Numbered from the stretch's first letter, positions 50,991 to 61,070 are shown. The stretch: DNA of 64,000 bases from Enterococcus sp. BWB1-3 (GCF_016745275.1 NZ_JADOEP010000002.1:104928-168927); one strand, 5' to 3'. Program-made: numbers and translations. Notes: generated by a model from the letters alone, not told the origin.

Positions 50991-51754
50991 TTGTTCTCCT
51001 TATCCCAAGGCAGTGTCTCCAAAAAATTGGCAACATCCTGCTCTAATTCTTTATGACCGGGACCCACAGTCAGAACATGTCCGCTGTTCGGATACCAGTT
51101 GAATGTAAGTTTCGTAGTTGTCAGTGCTTCAATTGTTTTAAATACACCTTTTGCATCAATCATTTCGTCCTGCCCGGCCTGAGCTGCGAAAACTGGGACA
51201 GAGATTTTCCCCAAATTCTCCGCAGTTGCTGAAGCATATTGTTCAATTTGCTCCAGCTGCTGAACAGCCCGCTGCTTGATGCTTATCATTCTTTTTTCTA
51301 TTTCCTCCGCCTCTGCTCCGGAAATCTTTAAAACATTTTCTGCATAAACAGCAAAATTTTCTGGCACATGGGTCTTTACCGGGAAAATAGGTGAACAGAA
51401 GAAGCCACCGCCAACGATTTCATCAAATGTTTGAGTCAGCAGGTTCACTGCAAAAACACCGCCCATTGATAATCCCAGCACTGCTATTTGCTCATACCCA
51501 TGTTCTTTTAGAAACGCAACAGCCTGCAGCGTATCGTTTTCCCAGTCGTTCACCGTCTTATTTAAAATATCTTCTGGAGCCATCGTAGCATGTCCCGAAA
51601 ATATGGGAGTATAAACTGTATAATTCTCTTTTTCCAAATACCGGCAAAGCATACGAACATCATTGCTGCTTCCGGAATAAGCATGAAGTAAGAGAATTGC
51701 TTTTGGACCCTGTTCCACAAACAGGGGTTTAGGCATAACTAGTTTTCTTTTCAC
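50987..51754 (-). CDS. est: carboxylesterase (alpha/beta hydrolase)
   Basis: Alpha/beta hydrolase of 255 residues like the Geobacillus Est30 carboxylesterases. The nucleophile is Ser96 in GLSMGG; the acid is in [11 protein letters not shown] and the histidine in [12 protein letters not shown]. The oxyanion region is [14 protein letters not shown]. An est gene between secG and rnr is the standard order in Bacillus and enterococci, and the stop overlaps rnr's start. The natural substrate is unknown. Confidence 0.93.
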   Translation of the reverse strand: MKRKLVMPKPLFVEQGPKAILLLHAYSGSSNDVRMLCRYLEKENYTVYTPIFSGHATMAPEDILNKTVNDWENDTLQAVAFLKEHGYEQIAVLGLSMGGVFAVNLLTQTFDEIVGGGFFCSPIFPVKTHVPENFAVYAENVLKISGAEAEEIEKRMISIKQRAVQQLEQIEQYASATAENLGKISVPVFAAQAGQDEMIDAKGVFKTIEALTTTKLTFNWYPNSGHVLTVGPGHKELEQDVANFLETLPWDKENK

Positions 51755-51958
51755 ATATATTCACCTCAGTTTTATTCTATCACATTATTACAGGAAAACC
51801 TTACAGAAGAAGTCTTGTCGAGAGAGGCATTACGCATACTGTTCCCCGTCTTCAACTCTTCTGGCTGCTTACTAAAATTCAGTTTGTTCAAAAACAGTCA
51901 CAAAATATTTTTAGAGAATTATTTCATTCCCGTTGCAGAAGACTTAGGCAAAAAAAAA

Positions 51959-51994
51959 GTCTGAAACACTACTCTTAAGCGAGCATGTCCAGAC
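51959..51994 (-). terminator. terminator of secG
   Basis: GTCTG…CAGAC stem (51959–51994) with additional pairs, followed on the minus strand by TTTTTTTTT. The remainder of the gap 51755–52102 shows nothing. Confidence 0.7.
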
Positions 51995-52102
51995 CAAAAA
52001 ATTTAACACCATTGTCTGCATAAACTATTTTCAAGCTTAAAACATCTAAATATGCTACCAGCTGAAAATATGTATGCATTCGTTCATTTCTTAAAGTGCA
52101 GC

Positions 52103-52339
52103 TTATTTAGATGACAAGATTGATAAAACAAATAACAAAATCATCCAGGTTGCACCAATTACAGTAGTTGCACGCTGCATTACAGCTTCAAATCCGCGGG
52201 CTTTCTGTTTTCCAAACAATTTATCTGCTCCGCCGGTGAATGCACTTGCTGCACTGTTTTGTTTACTTGGCTGCATTAAAATTGAAATTACCATAACTAC
52301 TGAAAGAATAATTACAACAGTTAAAATAAAATTATACAT
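52103..52339 (-). CDS. secG: preprotein translocase subunit SecG
   Basis: Small membrane subunit of the SecYEG channel, 78 residues: two helices (about 1–21 and 56–76) around the conserved cytoplasmic loop QPSKQNSAASAFTGGADKLFGKQKARGFE. Length and motif are typical. It is monocistronic here with its own terminator before est. Confidence 0.95.
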   Translation of the reverse strand: MYNFILTVVIILSVVMVISILMQPSKQNSAASAFTGGADKLFGKQKARGFEAVMQRATTVIGATWMILLFVLSILSSK

Positions 52340-52569
52340 CTATTCATACTCCCTTATTCTACAAAATTACACATTTAACATCTTAGCACAAATTTCACTT
52401 AAATACTAGCGATAATTTTTTACTGCACAACAAACTGCTTACTTTCAACCATTTTATAAATTCCCATAACTAAGGAAAGATCCTGCTTTGGTTTCCAGTA
52501 AAAAGTACTGTTGTAAATCAACCACAAAAGAACGCTTTCATACCACAATAAATACGAAACTATAGGTCT

Positions 52570-53175
52570 GTGCCATTAGTATGTTCAAAACCCTTAAAAC
52601 CGATTAAACGGTGCTCCAGTCTTTGTATGATTCAAGCATTCGCAAGAAGCGTAGGAGCAAGTTCTTACATGCCCCTCAGACATGCTCCGAGGATCGGAAC
52701 GAAGTCCTTTATTTCTAAATGGCAAAGCCATTTAGAAATTGTTGAGATCGAAACGAAGTGTAGTGTAGTGAGACTCGTAGATACAAGGCTTTCCCACTAT
52801 TGCAGGAACAGCAGGCAGAATAGCATGCAAAGCTCTGATGGAGATAAATTTGGCAAAATTTATTCCATATACAAAGAGATAGCTGTATATATAACGACAA
52901 TTCGATGAATTTACAAGATTCATTCATTAACAAGAGTGAACGATCGCAGGCAGCATCTCGAAAATAAGCCGAATACTCTCAAAAATATAGAAAGCTTCAG
53001 GTAAGTACACAGTCAAAGCGTAATGTTTTGTTTTCTCGTGCAAGCACTCGTCACAGTTTAGATCTTATAAGTGCAAAAAGTAATCGCAGGAACACTTGCA
53101 TGATCTTAACTGCAACGAAGTAACCGCAAGAGCAATTACTGTATGCGACGAGTAATCACAGGAACATGGAGAAGC
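52570..53175. repeat. mosaic of dispersed repeats between secG and the yjdI–yjdJ genes
   Basis: No gene in about 850 bp. It contains GTGCTCCAGTCTTTGTATG and AAGCGTAGGAGCAAGTTCTTACATG (shared with 46.3 and 55.2 kb), TTTATTCCATATACAAAGAG (shared with 32.8 kb), AATAAGCCGAATACTCTC (related to the MITE-like unit) and several TGCGACGAGTAATC-type words (53.1 kb). An adjacent self-complementary ATGGCAAAGCCATTTAGAAA is at about 52.72 kb. Confidence 0.7.
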
Positions 53176-53186
53176 TTTGTCACAAC

Positions 53187-53462
53187 CTATTTTCTTAATA
53201 CATCTCCATATTCTGGCTTCATATCAAATTCTTTTTTTGCAAACGGGCATAAAGGAATAATCTTTTTTTCTTCACGACGTGCTTTCTCGACCCCTTTTGC
53301 CACCAGCTGTTCAGCTAAATGCTGACCTCTGTATTCCGGATCTACAAAGGTATGATCAATAATTATCATTTTTTCGCCTGCGACAGACCAGGTCATCTCA
53401 CCAATTTCTTTCTTTTCATCATTATAAAGTGCAAAACGGTCTTGTTCTTCTCTGATTTCCAA
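53187..53462 (-). CDS. yjdJ: GNAT-like N-acetyltransferase, YjdJ type
   Basis: Compact 91-residue acetyltransferase-fold protein with the acetyl-CoA loop region DPEYRGQHLAEQLVAKGVEKARRE and the ending IIPLCPFAKKEFDMKPEY, a pattern known from YjdJ. The start lies 2 bp after the yjdI stop, so the pair is one operon. Such mini-GNATs are of unknown substrate. Confidence 0.88.
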   Translation of the reverse strand: MEIREEQDRFALYNDEKKEIGEMTWSVAGEKMIIIDHTFVDPEYRGQHLAEQLVAKGVEKARREEKKIIPLCPFAKKEFDMKPEYGDVLRK

Positions 53463-53464
53463 GA

Positions 53465-53737
53465 TTACTGCTCCTCTCTTCTAATATATTTAAGCGCTCC
53501 GCTTGGACAACTGTCAACCACACGAATATTCTCTTCCAAACTGCCATTGTCAGCAATGATCCATGGTCGTCTTCCTACTTCAAACACTTCTGGGTTTCCA
53601 CGAACACAATTACCGATATGTGCACAGATATCTTTATTGTAGTAAATATCCAGCTCAGCTCCAATATATTTTCTATATCCCTGCGCTGTAAGTATTTCTT
53701 CGGTAACCGGCACACCATTTATTCTACTTCCATCCAT
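53465..53737 (-). CDS. yjdI: YjdI-type 4Fe-4S mono-cluster protein
   Basis: Protein of 90 residues with the Fer4-like pattern DICAHIGNC (Cys38, His40, Cys44) and DSCPSGALK (Cys77). Three cysteines and a histidine are visible, so the fourth cluster ligand may be His40 (inference). It is paired with the GNAT protein as in E. coli yjdI–yjdJ. A GGAGG ribosome site precedes the ATG. A role in redox or stress chemistry is a guess. Confidence 0.88.
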   Translation of the reverse strand: MDGSRINGVPVTEEILTAQGYRKYIGAELDIYYNKDICAHIGNCVRGNPEVFEVGRRPWIIADNGSLEENIRVVDSCPSGALKYIRREEQ

Positions 53738-53996
53738 TCAAATGACCTCCCTGTTTTCGACAGTCGATTCCTGCTGTCAATCTATATTTCGATTTTAACA
53801 ACTAATGATTTATAGCACAAATATTTATTCTTTTGAGACAATCAGACTTCCCTTATTTTCTTTTTTAAACGATTTAATTTTTGAGATGATAGGATTTAGG
53901 ACATATCTGAAGACCCCAATGATGAATATGTTCCAAAAATAGATATGAGCTGATTTCGCTAATTAACGACTGAAAAATAAATCTAAACGAGTCAAA

Positions 53997-54076
53997 AAAC
54001 GACTGGAATTTTATGACTTTCCCAAAAGTTAGATCAACTATCCAACTCCAGAGTCCAGTTCATTTTCCAGTCGTTT
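53997..54076 (-). terminator. long-loop terminator of nadE
   Basis: AAACGACTGGAA (53997–54008) and TTCCAGTCGTTT (54065–54076) are perfect complements 56 bases apart; on the minus strand TTTTTT follows. A smaller GAGTCCAGTT-type hairpin is inside. The rest of 53738–53996 has no gene. Confidence 0.65.
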
Positions 54077-54092
54077 ATCACAGTATTGTTCT

Positions 54093-54920
54093 TTATTTCC
54101 AGAAATCATCAAATATTGAGATTGGCAAATGGCGCTTGTGCTGCGTTTTTTTATACCAGCCTTCTATCGTCCCAGCTGCCTGCTCCTTAATTTCTTTTCC
54201 TTCCAGATAATCATCAATATCATCATAGCTGACACCCAATGCCGCTTCATCAGCAACCAGCGGTTTATCATCTTCCAAATCAGCTGTAGGAACTTTTAAA
54301 TACAATGATGAATCAGCTCCCAAAGCTTTTAAAAGTTCTTTTCCCTGACGTTTGTTTAAACGAAACAACGGTAAGATATCCGCTCCTCCGTCACCGAATT
54401 TTGTAAAAAATCCAGTAATATTTTCTGCCGCATGATCCGTGCCGATAACCGCCCCGGACTTTTCTCCTGCCACAGCGTACTGAACAATCATTCGTTGACG
54501 TGCTTTCATATTCCCCTTATTAAAATCACTGATTACCGTTCCGCCCTCTTCCAAGGATTGAACACAGGCATCAACCGCCGGACGGATATTCACCCGTAAA
54601 GAAACGTCTGGCTGAATAAAGCCGAGCGCTTTTTGGGCATCTGCTTCATCCACCTGTTCTCCATAGGGCAGCCGAATGGCGATAAACTTGTACCCATTAT
54701 CTCCTGTTTCTTTTCTCATTTCTTCGATCGTCAGTTGAGCTAGTCGTCCTGCTAAAGTGGAGTCCTGCCCTCCGCTGATCCCTAATACCAGAGATTTCAA
54801 AAAAGGATGCTTGTAAAGATAGGCTTTCATGAAATCAATGCTTTTCCGAATTTCGTCCTGCGGATTAATCGATGGCTTCGTTCCCAATTCTTCAATAATC
54901 GCTTTTTGTAATGGCTTCAT
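54093..54920 (-). CDS. nadE: ammonia-dependent NAD+ synthetase
   Basis: Final step of NAD+ synthesis: amidates nicotinate-adenine dinucleotide using ATP and ammonia. It has 275 residues. The ATP-pyrophosphatase P-loop [12 protein letters not shown] starts at about residue 49; there is no glutaminase domain, so free ammonia is used. AGGAGG precedes the ATG. It lies downstream of pncB, but 600 bp of repeat DNA separate them. Confidence 0.97.
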   Translation of the reverse strand: MKPLQKAIIEELGTKPSINPQDEIRKSIDFMKAYLYKHPFLKSLVLGISGGQDSTLAGRLAQLTIEEMRKETGDNGYKFIAIRLPYGEQVDEADAQKALGFIQPDVSLRVNIRPAVDACVQSLEEGGTVISDFNKGNMKARQRMIVQYAVAGEKSGAVIGTDHAAENITGFFTKFGDGGADILPLFRLNKRQGKELLKALGADSSLYLKVPTADLEDDKPLVADEAALGVSYDDIDDYLEGKEIKEQAAGTIEGWYKKTQHKRHLPISIFDDFWK

Positions 54921-54974
54921 AAAAAATCCTCCTGTGATCAGTTCTAGCTAAAACCTATGATAAACTCAAATTTT

Positions 54975-55440
54975 CCAGACACGCCCTAAGACCTGTTTAA
55001 AAATTTCAGTGGCGAATGTTTCCGGAAAAATAGATATGGGCTAGTTTCATTAAAAAAAAGAAATGCTACCCAATTCTCCACATTGTCATACACATACCTT
55101 CTCACTAGTTTATTTATCTTAATGAGAGTGCCCATTTCCTAGATGTTTCTACACAAGTGGAAAATCCTTGTATCTACGAGTCTCATCCTATTCGATTTTT
55201 GATACAAACCTATCTATTTGGAAACGCACCGGCATGTCTCATATATCCACCAGACATATGACAAACATTCAAAGAAGCGTAGAAGCAAGTCCTTGCATGA
55301 GACCCTCAGACATGCGACGAGCATTCGTAGAAGCTTAGGAGCAAGTTCTCTTTCGATTCAGTGAATTGATTTTACGACCACAAAATCAAGTTCATTCTCA
55401 GTTCGCATACCATTCTACTAAAAGTTCCTGCATAAATAGG
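54975..55440. repeat. dispersed repeat mosaic between pncB and nadE
   Basis: 55135–55350 matches 46420–46595 in order of segments (GTTTCTACAC, AAAATCCTTGTATCTACGAG, AAGCGTAGAAGCAAGTCCTTG) and ends with TGCGACGAGCATTCG. At 54985–55045 the words TTCC-GGAAAAATAGATATGGGC recur near 53920–53950. No gene in 54921–55526. Confidence 0.7.
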
Positions 55441-55526
55441 ACTGGCAACTCATCATCATTGTTTTTTCCTTGATCTCCGCTAAAAGCCCTGAAAAAGCTG
55501 TTTCCTCAATAGTTTCCAGTCACACT

Positions 55527-56999
55527 CTAATTATTTTCGCTCAATGCATTGACATCTTTTCTCACTTTTTCCAGCAGACGCATTTTATGATTCCAGCACT
55601 CTGTTGACAAGTCCACTGGATATTTCTGCGGATTTAAATCCCGTTTGTATTCTTCCCATAGAGAATCCAGGTTTTCTTTGCAGTACTGCTTAATCTCTTC
55701 CAGAGACGGTAGTTCATACACTCGCTTTCCTTCAACAAAGATCTCTCTCAAAACCGGTCTTGCATCAAAGTTTCGAACCGTTTTATTGATGAAGGTATGA
55801 ACCGGATGAAACATAAAAATCTCTTCTTCTTCACGCGGATCTTCTTCCCATAAGGTTACGTAGTCTCCTTCAGATTTATTATCTGACTTGCGGGTAATTC
55901 GCCAAACTTGTTTTTTCCCGGGAGTTGTTACTTTTTCTGCATTGCTTGATAATTTGATTGTATCCTGCATCACGCCCTGCTCATCCTCAATGGAAACAAG
56001 CTTGAAAACAGCCCCCAAAGCCGGCTGGTTATAAGCCGTAATTAATTTTGTCCCTACTCCCCAGACATCAATCTTTGCTTTTTGCATTTTCAGACTGAGA
56101 ATTGTATTTTCATCTAAATCATTGGATGCATATATTTTTGCTCCAGTATATCCGGCTTCATCTAATTGTTCTCTGACTCTTTTAGAAATATAGGCCATGT
56201 CGCCGCTGTCAATTCGAACACCAAGAAAATTGATCTTTTCTCCCATTTCATTGGCAACACGAATAGCATTTGGCACTCCTGATTTCAACGTATCATACGT
56301 ATCAACCAGAAATACACAATCTTTATGCGTTTTAGCATATGCCAAAAATGCTTCATAATCATTTCCGTAAGACTGCACCAGTGAATGCGCATGCGTCCCG
56401 CTGACTGGAATACCAAAGACTTTTCCAGCACGGATATTACTTGTTGCATCAGCGCCTCCTATATAAGCCGCACGTGTTCCCCACACCGCAGCATCCAATT
56501 CCTGCGCCCGTCGAGTCCCAAATTCCATCAAAGGATCGTCGCCAATGACTGATTTGATTTTAGCTGCCTTGGTTGCAATCAGTGTTTGGAAATTCACCAT
56601 ATTCAAAAGAGCTGTCTCTACCAGCTGGCACTGGGCAAGTGGACCTTCAATCTGAATCAGAGGTTCATTATTGAAAACAAGATCTCCTTCCAAAGCAGAA
56701 CGTACAGTACAAGAGAATTTGAATTCTTTAAGATAAGCTAGAAATTCTTCCGGATAATTCTCAACCTCTCTTAGGTAGGCGATATCTGTTTCTGAAAATG
56801 TCAGATTTTCAAGATAATCAACTAATCTTTCCAACCCGGCAAAAATTGCGTACCCATGATTGAACGGCATCTCTCTAAAATAACATTCAAATACTGCATT
56901 CAGATCTGCCCGTCCCAGTTCCCAGTATGTCTGCATCATATTAATCTGATACAGATCTGTGTGTAGAGTCAAACTGTCGTCCTGATAAACTTTTTCCAT
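55527..56999 (-). CDS. pncB: nicotinate phosphoribosyltransferase
   Basis: NAD salvage: makes nicotinate mononucleotide from nicotinate and PRPP with ATP. It has 490 residues from ATG 56999 (MEKVYQDDSLTLHTDLYQIN); the frame opens at 57032, but GAGG is well placed for this ATG. The phosphorylated histidine is in the FGIPVSGTHAHSLV motif, and GTRRAQELDAAVWGTRAAYIGG is typical of the long Firmicutes form. Together with nadE it covers two steps of the same route. Confidence 0.96.
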   Translation of the reverse strand: MEKVYQDDSLTLHTDLYQINMMQTYWELGRADLNAVFECYFREMPFNHGYAIFAGLERLVDYLENLTFSETDIAYLREVENYPEEFLAYLKEFKFSCTVRSALEGDLVFNNEPLIQIEGPLAQCQLVETALLNMVNFQTLIATKAAKIKSVIGDDPLMEFGTRRAQELDAAVWGTRAAYIGGADATSNIRAGKVFGIPVSGTHAHSLVQSYGNDYEAFLAYAKTHKDCVFLVDTYDTLKSGVPNAIRVANEMGEKINFLGVRIDSGDMAYISKRVREQLDEAGYTGAKIYASNDLDENTILSLKMQKAKIDVWGVGTKLITAYNQPALGAVFKLVSIEDEQGVMQDTIKLSSNAEKVTTPGKKQVWRITRKSDNKSEGDYVTLWEEDPREEEEIFMFHPVHTFINKTVRNFDARPVLREIFVEGKRVYELPSLEEIKQYCKENLDSLWEEYKRDLNPQKYPVDLSTECWNHKMRLLEKVRKDVNALSENN

Positions 57000-57119
57000 T
57001 TCGAAACCTCGATCCTTTATTTGGTAGTTCAAAAGTTACTAACTAAAATTATCCAATCCCCTGCTGTTACTGGGGTTCCGATACTTTTCGGCTCTCCCCC
57101 CTCTAAGCATCAGTAGTGA

Positions 57120-57290
57120 CTGTTATCTTAGGGGGCGAAGCAAACACCTTACAATGAGCAGCATTGAGCTAAAACCGCTGCTCTGACGCACTTTCTTCCT
57201 GTGCTTTTTAACGTCAGAACGCTCAATGATGGCGGCTCGTTGTCAAGTGCTCCGGTTATTTAGCTATTTTTTCATAGATTTTTTTGAACT
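57120..57290 (-). repeat. structured dispersed repeat, copy B
   Basis: Read on the minus strand: AAATCTATGAAAAAA, CACTTGACAACGAGCCGCCA, then CATTGAG (57228–57222) pairing with CTCAATG (57168–57162), then GCTCATTGTAAGGTGTTTGC. Homologous to 22282–22440 and 60035–60200. A second stem CCCCCTCTAAG/CTTAGGGGG lies beside it (57098–57135). Confidence 0.7.
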
Positions 57291-57327
57291 CCCCTTTATT
57301 TTTAGCAGCCGGAATGGTTTAAACCAC

Positions 57328-57738
57328 TTACTGTGCTTCGTTCCTAAAGATTAAAAACTTGCTGAAAAAATAATTAAGTACAACTACAATCACCTGAGTA
57401 ACCAGCTTTGCGAAAAAATTCGGAGCATGAATTACCTCAATTAGAAGCAGCATAACACCCATATCAATTACAAATGATAAGATACGATACCAGTAAAAAA
57501 GAAACATCTCTTTCCAAAACAATTGTCTGCTTCCAACTAAACTTTGGAAAACAAAATATTTATTCGTAAAGAATGCAAATAGTACAGATAAAAACCAACT
57601 GATCACATTACTCAATTTATAATCAAGTAATAATAGATCTGTACAAATGAAATATACAACCAAATTAATTACTGTAGTTGCTACGCCAAAAAACAAATAT
57701 GCAACAACTTCCTTATATTTCTGAAACAATCCCTTCAT
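57328..57738 (-). CDS. GtrA family membrane protein
   Basis: Four-helix membrane protein of 136 residues with the GtrA signature (YLFFGVATTVINLVVYF; NVISWFLSVLFAFFTNKYFVF). GtrA-like proteins are thought to help move lipid-linked sugars across the membrane for wall-polymer or O-antigen glycosylation. No glycosyltransferase is adjacent, so its pathway is not visible here. The gene is alone. Confidence 0.92.
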   Translation of the reverse strand: MKGLFQKYKEVVAYLFFGVATTVINLVVYFICTDLLLLDYKLSNVISWFLSVLFAFFTNKYFVFQSLVGSRQLFWKEMFLFYWYRILSFVIDMGVMLLLIEVIHAPNFFAKLVTQVIVVVLNYFFSKFLIFRNEAQ

Positions 57739-57894
57739 ATTTTCATCGATCCTTTCATTTATTTATTCTATCAAAAAAGGAGCAGAAAACCCAATATTTT
57801 TGAACAGTTTACTGCTAAATCCTTTTGCAGCAGTATGTTTCCTGCTTTCCAACTCATTTTCTATTTATTTTATCTATTTTTTTATATAATAAGC

Positions 57895-57925
57895 TTGACT
57901 ATGACGTTACGTAAACGTTTATGAT
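57895..57925 (+). promoter_or_regulatory. MerR-type promoter with 19-bp spacer
   Basis: TTGACT (57895–57900), 19-base spacer, TATGAT (57920–57925). The spacer holds the dyad ACGTT-ACGTA-AACGT. The over-long spacer with a centred dyad is diagnostic of MerR-family autoregulation. Confidence 0.8.
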
Positions 57926-57948
57926 AAGAAATGTCAGGAGGAAAACAA

Positions 57949-58707
57949 ATGGAATATACAATTAATAAACTGGCCCTGCTTTCCGGTGTCAGTACTCGTA
58001 CGCTTCGTTATTATGATGAAATTGATTTATTAAAACCTGCGCGGGTAAATTCATCAGGCTATCGTATATACGGGAAAAAAGAGGTCGATCGGCTCCAGCA
58101 AATTCTTTTTTATCGTTCACTGGACATGAAACTGGAGGCAATCAAAAATAGTTTAGACAAACCTGACTTTGACTTTGAAACAGCATTGGAGAAGCACTAT
58201 CAGGAACTTCTCAAAAAAAGAGACCAGATTGACTTGCTCCTTCTGACTGTGGAAAAGACATTACACTACCATAAGGGGGATATACAAATGAAAGATACAG
58301 AAAAATTCAATGCATTTAAGCAACAAAAATTAGTGGAAAATGAAGAAAAATACGGAGAAGAAATCCGTGAGAAATATGGCAAGGAGACAGTTGAAGCCTC
58401 CAACAAAAAGTGGGAGAATATGAGTGAAGAAGCTTTTCAGGCAATGAACGCTTTGGAAGACCAGCTGTTTGATGCTCTGGCAGAATTGTCTGAGACAAAA
58501 GATCTCGACTCTGAAACAGCGGAAACAGTTTACACACTTCATAAAAAATGGCTGAGCTACTCTTGGGCAAACTATTCAGCAGAAGCTCACTGTGGTTTGG
58601 CTGATATGTACCTGGCAGACGAACGATTTGCCGAATACTACAACAAGCGCGGAGGCGCAGAAACAACAGAATTACTCTCTCAGGCAATTAAAAAATACGC
58701 AAAATAG
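57949..58707 (+). CDS. MerR-family regulator with TipAS ligand domain
   Basis: Transcription activator of 252 residues from ATG 57949 (AGGAGG upstream). The N-terminal MerR helix-turn-helix covers about 1–70 (TINKLALLSGVSTRTLRYYDEIDLLKPARV), followed by a dimer helix (about 75–110) and a C-terminal TipAS domain (about 120–250; KKWLSYSWANYSAEAHCGLADMY), which in TipA binds thiopeptide and other drugs. It is probably autoregulated at its 19-bp-spacer promoter. No target gene lies directly downstream. It is likely a sensor of antimicrobial compounds. Confidence 0.92.
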   Translation: MEYTINKLALLSGVSTRTLRYYDEIDLLKPARVNSSGYRIYGKKEVDRLQQILFYRSLDMKLEAIKNSLDKPDFDFETALEKHYQELLKKRDQIDLLLLTVEKTLHYHKGDIQMKDTEKFNAFKQQKLVENEEKYGEEIREKYGKETVEASNKKWENMSEEAFQAMNALEDQLFDALAELSETKDLDSETAETVYTLHKKWLSYSWANYSAEAHCGLADMYLADERFAEYYNKRGGAETTELLSQAIKKYAK

Positions 58708-58713
58708 AAAGTT

Positions 58714-58772
58714 TAGGACAGAATCAAAGTTCCAAACTCTCTTCATATCTAAACCCGAATAAACGGCGGTAC
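58714..58772. repeat. MITE-like dispersed repeat, copy 4 (truncated)
   Basis: About 57 bases starting GGACAGAATCAAAGTTCC are essentially identical to 2875–2933, ending after AACGGCGGTACAAA. The right part of the unit is missing. Confidence 0.8.
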
Positions 58773-58872
58773 AAACTCCACATCATTAGGCGACTATTTT
58801 GTCTCTGCTGCACCTAGTCGCTATGACTGGACACTGAAAAAGATCAGGAAACAGAAAAAAAGTCTGTGATAA

Positions 58873-58919
58873 AAAACCGGTATCCAGCGAAACAGATTGT
58901 TTCGCCGAATACCGGTTTT
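58873..58919. terminator. bidirectional terminator between the MerR and HAD genes
   Basis: AAAACCGGTAT (58873–58883) and ATACCGGTTTT (58909–58919) are complementary, with an inner GCGAAACA/TGTTTCGC stem. A and T runs serve both convergent genes. Confidence 0.85.
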
Positions 58920-58933
58920 ATTAATCTGGTTTT

Positions 58934-59791
58934 CTAGTTGCTGGTAATCAAATGATCAAAGATAAACTTTCCAACACCGCCATTCGCACAATGATCCGTA
59001 ATTATCCTGGCCTTTGCTTTAACTGCTTCTGATGCATTTTCCACCGCAACAGGAACGTCAACAGCATCAAGCATGGCCAGATCATTTTCACCATCTCCAA
59101 TACCATAACTTCGCCCCCCAGGAAATTCCGTCATAAAGTGACGAACTGCATGACCTTTGCTGCTAAGCGGATTAACCACTTCCAAACATTGATAATAAGA
59201 AGAAAATACATGGGTTGTCTCGCTATTTAACATGTTTCTCAAGTATTCCAGTTCTTCATCGTCTGCTTCCATTATCTCGATTTTCAGAATTTTTAATTCG
59301 GAGTTTTCACTTAAGTATTGAACCGGATCATCCACATGCTGACATTCTTCTGCAAAAAATTTTTCCTTAAAGTCCATAATCCTCGTACCTGTTTCACCCA
59401 TCGGCTTAAGCCGCTTTCTCAAAGCTGAGTAATGCGCTCTATAGAGTCGATCAGATTTCATAATTATTCCATTATCCGTATGAATAAAATAGAAAATATT
59501 CCGTTCTTCCACTACCGAAACGATTTCCCTGCATATACCTAAAGAAAGCCAGGATCTGTAGACAGGCTCTTCTCCCCTTAAGCGATATCCCGCACCATTA
59601 CTGAAAATAACATCACAGTCATTTGTTAGCTGAGAAAGCAGCTCACGAAGCTGATCATAGCCTCTTCCACTAATAAAAACAAAATGATCTCCCTGATTTT
59701 GCAACGCATCTATTCCATCAAAATTTATTTTAGGTATCTCTCCGCCAATATCCTGAAAGGTACCATCAATATCACAAAAAACTACATTCAT
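58934..59791 (-). CDS. HAD-superfamily phosphatase (Cof-like)
   Basis: Hydrolase of 285 residues with HAD motif I FCDIDGT (Asp7, Asp9), motif II FISGRG, and motif IV GIGDGENDLAMLDAVDVPVAV; a large C2 cap lies between (about 85–190). Cof-type members dephosphorylate sugar phosphates and flavin precursors; the substrate is not predictable. It is a single gene, convergent with the MerR regulator and sharing its terminator. Confidence 0.92.
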   Translation of the reverse strand: MNVVFCDIDGTFQDIGGEIPKINFDGIDALQNQGDHFVFISGRGYDQLRELLSQLTNDCDVIFSNGAGYRLRGEEPVYRSWLSLGICREIVSVVEERNIFYFIHTDNGIIMKSDRLYRAHYSALRKRLKPMGETGTRIMDFKEKFFAEECQHVDDPVQYLSENSELKILKIEIMEADDEELEYLRNMLNSETTHVFSSYYQCLEVVNPLSSKGHAVRHFMTEFPGGRSYGIGDGENDLAMLDAVDVPVAVENASEAVKAKARIITDHCANGGVGKFIFDHLITSN

Positions 59792-60034
59792 TTTCTTTCC
59801 TCTCTTTCAATTTTTCAAGTATAGCATGTTTATTAATATTTTTTCTTAATCTTAAAAAATTAACTATGGTAAAATATTTGGTATACTGTTTTATAGATGT
59901 AACAGGCAGCTTTTCAAAAGAAGCATTGCTATTAAACAGATATACAGAGGTTGCTGAATTTCTAAGAATGCAGTTTTATAACGAAATAAAGTCAGTCTCC
60001 CCATGAATGGCTTTACAATAAAGCAGCTCGAAAC

Positions 60035-60200
60035 AATCTATGAAAGCTCTGTGCTAAATAACCGGTGCACTTGACAGCGAACCGCCAACATTGAGTACTC
60101 TGACACTCAAAAATACAGAAAAAATGCATCAGAACAGCAATTTTAGTTCAATGACGCTCACTGTAAAGTGTTCGCTTCATCACCTTAGACAACAGCTTTG
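60035..60200 (+). repeat. structured dispersed repeat, copy C
   Basis: Landmarks CAATCTATGAAA, CACTTGACAGCGAACCGCCA, then CATTGAG (60089–60095) with TTCAATG (60147–60153), then GCTCACTGTAAAGTGTTCGC. Homologous to copies A and B. It lies about 110 bp upstream of the TraX-like gene; no other feature in 59792–60308. Confidence 0.7.
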
Positions 60201-60308
60201 GCACAAGCGGGAAACGTAACAACAAGCGGAACCCGCACTATTGTTAATTTTTCAGAGCATTTTTTAGACTATATTTTGAAATACGTATAATAAACAAGGA
60301 GTTATTTT

Positions 60309-61067
60309 ATGAATAAAAAAGGTTATTTTTCCGGCAGTACACTGAAATGGATTGCCATTATCACTATGTTTATGGATCATTCAGCTAAACTGCTTTACTT
60401 ACCTCAGTCAATTATTGAGCAGCTGCCGCCTGCTATGGAAACCTTTTACACAGCTCTAATTAAGATTTTTGATATTTTTCTTATTTTAGGAAGATTATCC
60501 TTTCCGCTTTTTTGTTTTTTGCTGGTGGAAGGCTTTGTGCATACCTCCAATGTAAAAAAATATTTTAGCCGTTTACTGATTTTCGCGCTTATATCAGAGG
60601 TGCCCTACGATCTGGCATTCAGAAATTCATTTTTTACACTGGAAAAACAAAATGTATTCTTTACTCTGCTGATTGGTCTGGTCGTTCTTATGGGACTGGA
60701 GAAAGTCAAGGAACGTACACCACTGAACATCATCCTCTCCCTTGGCATTGTTTTTGCCGGTATTTTTACAGCTGAGTTTCTTCAAACCGATTATGGCGGT
60801 TGGATTGGTGTTTTACTGATTTCTGTGCTGTACTATCTGAGAGAATATCCATTAGTAAAATGTCTTGCCGGCGGCTTGGTCATTCTTCAAAACAGTATCA
60901 GCGGATTATTTTCATTTATCTTTATTTATTTTTATAACGGACAAAGAGGGCGACAATGGAAATATCTGTTTTACTGGTTTTATCCAGCTCATTTGCTGGT
61001 GCTGATTGGTATTCAGCAATATATCCTTCTGCCTTATATTCGAATGATTTTTTCTACAATCCCTTAA
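60309..61067 (+). CDS. TraX-family membrane protein
   Basis: Integral membrane protein of 252 residues with about eight helices. The N-terminus LKWIAIITMFMDHSAKLLY and RLSFPLFCFLLVEGF match the TraX family, named for F-pilin N-acetylation but common in Firmicutes without pili. SEVPYDLAFRN is also conserved. It is probably an acyltransferase-like surface-modifying enzyme, but its function is unproven. AAGGAG precedes the ATG. Confidence 0.88.
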   Translation: MNKKGYFSGSTLKWIAIITMFMDHSAKLLYLPQSIIEQLPPAMETFYTALIKIFDIFLILGRLSFPLFCFLLVEGFVHTSNVKKYFSRLLIFALISEVPYDLAFRNSFFTLEKQNVFFTLLIGLVVLMGLEKVKERTPLNIILSLGIVFAGIFTAEFLQTDYGGWIGVLLISVLYYLREYPLVKCLAGGLVILQNSISGLFSFIFIYFYNGQRGRQWKYLFYWFYPAHLLVLIGIQQYILLPYIRMIFSTIP

Positions 61068-61070
61068 AAA

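Noticed and set aside
52715..52933. Overlapping frames in the secG–yjdJ gap
   Set aside because: They cover the dispersed repeat mosaic, lack ribosome sites and have atypical composition.
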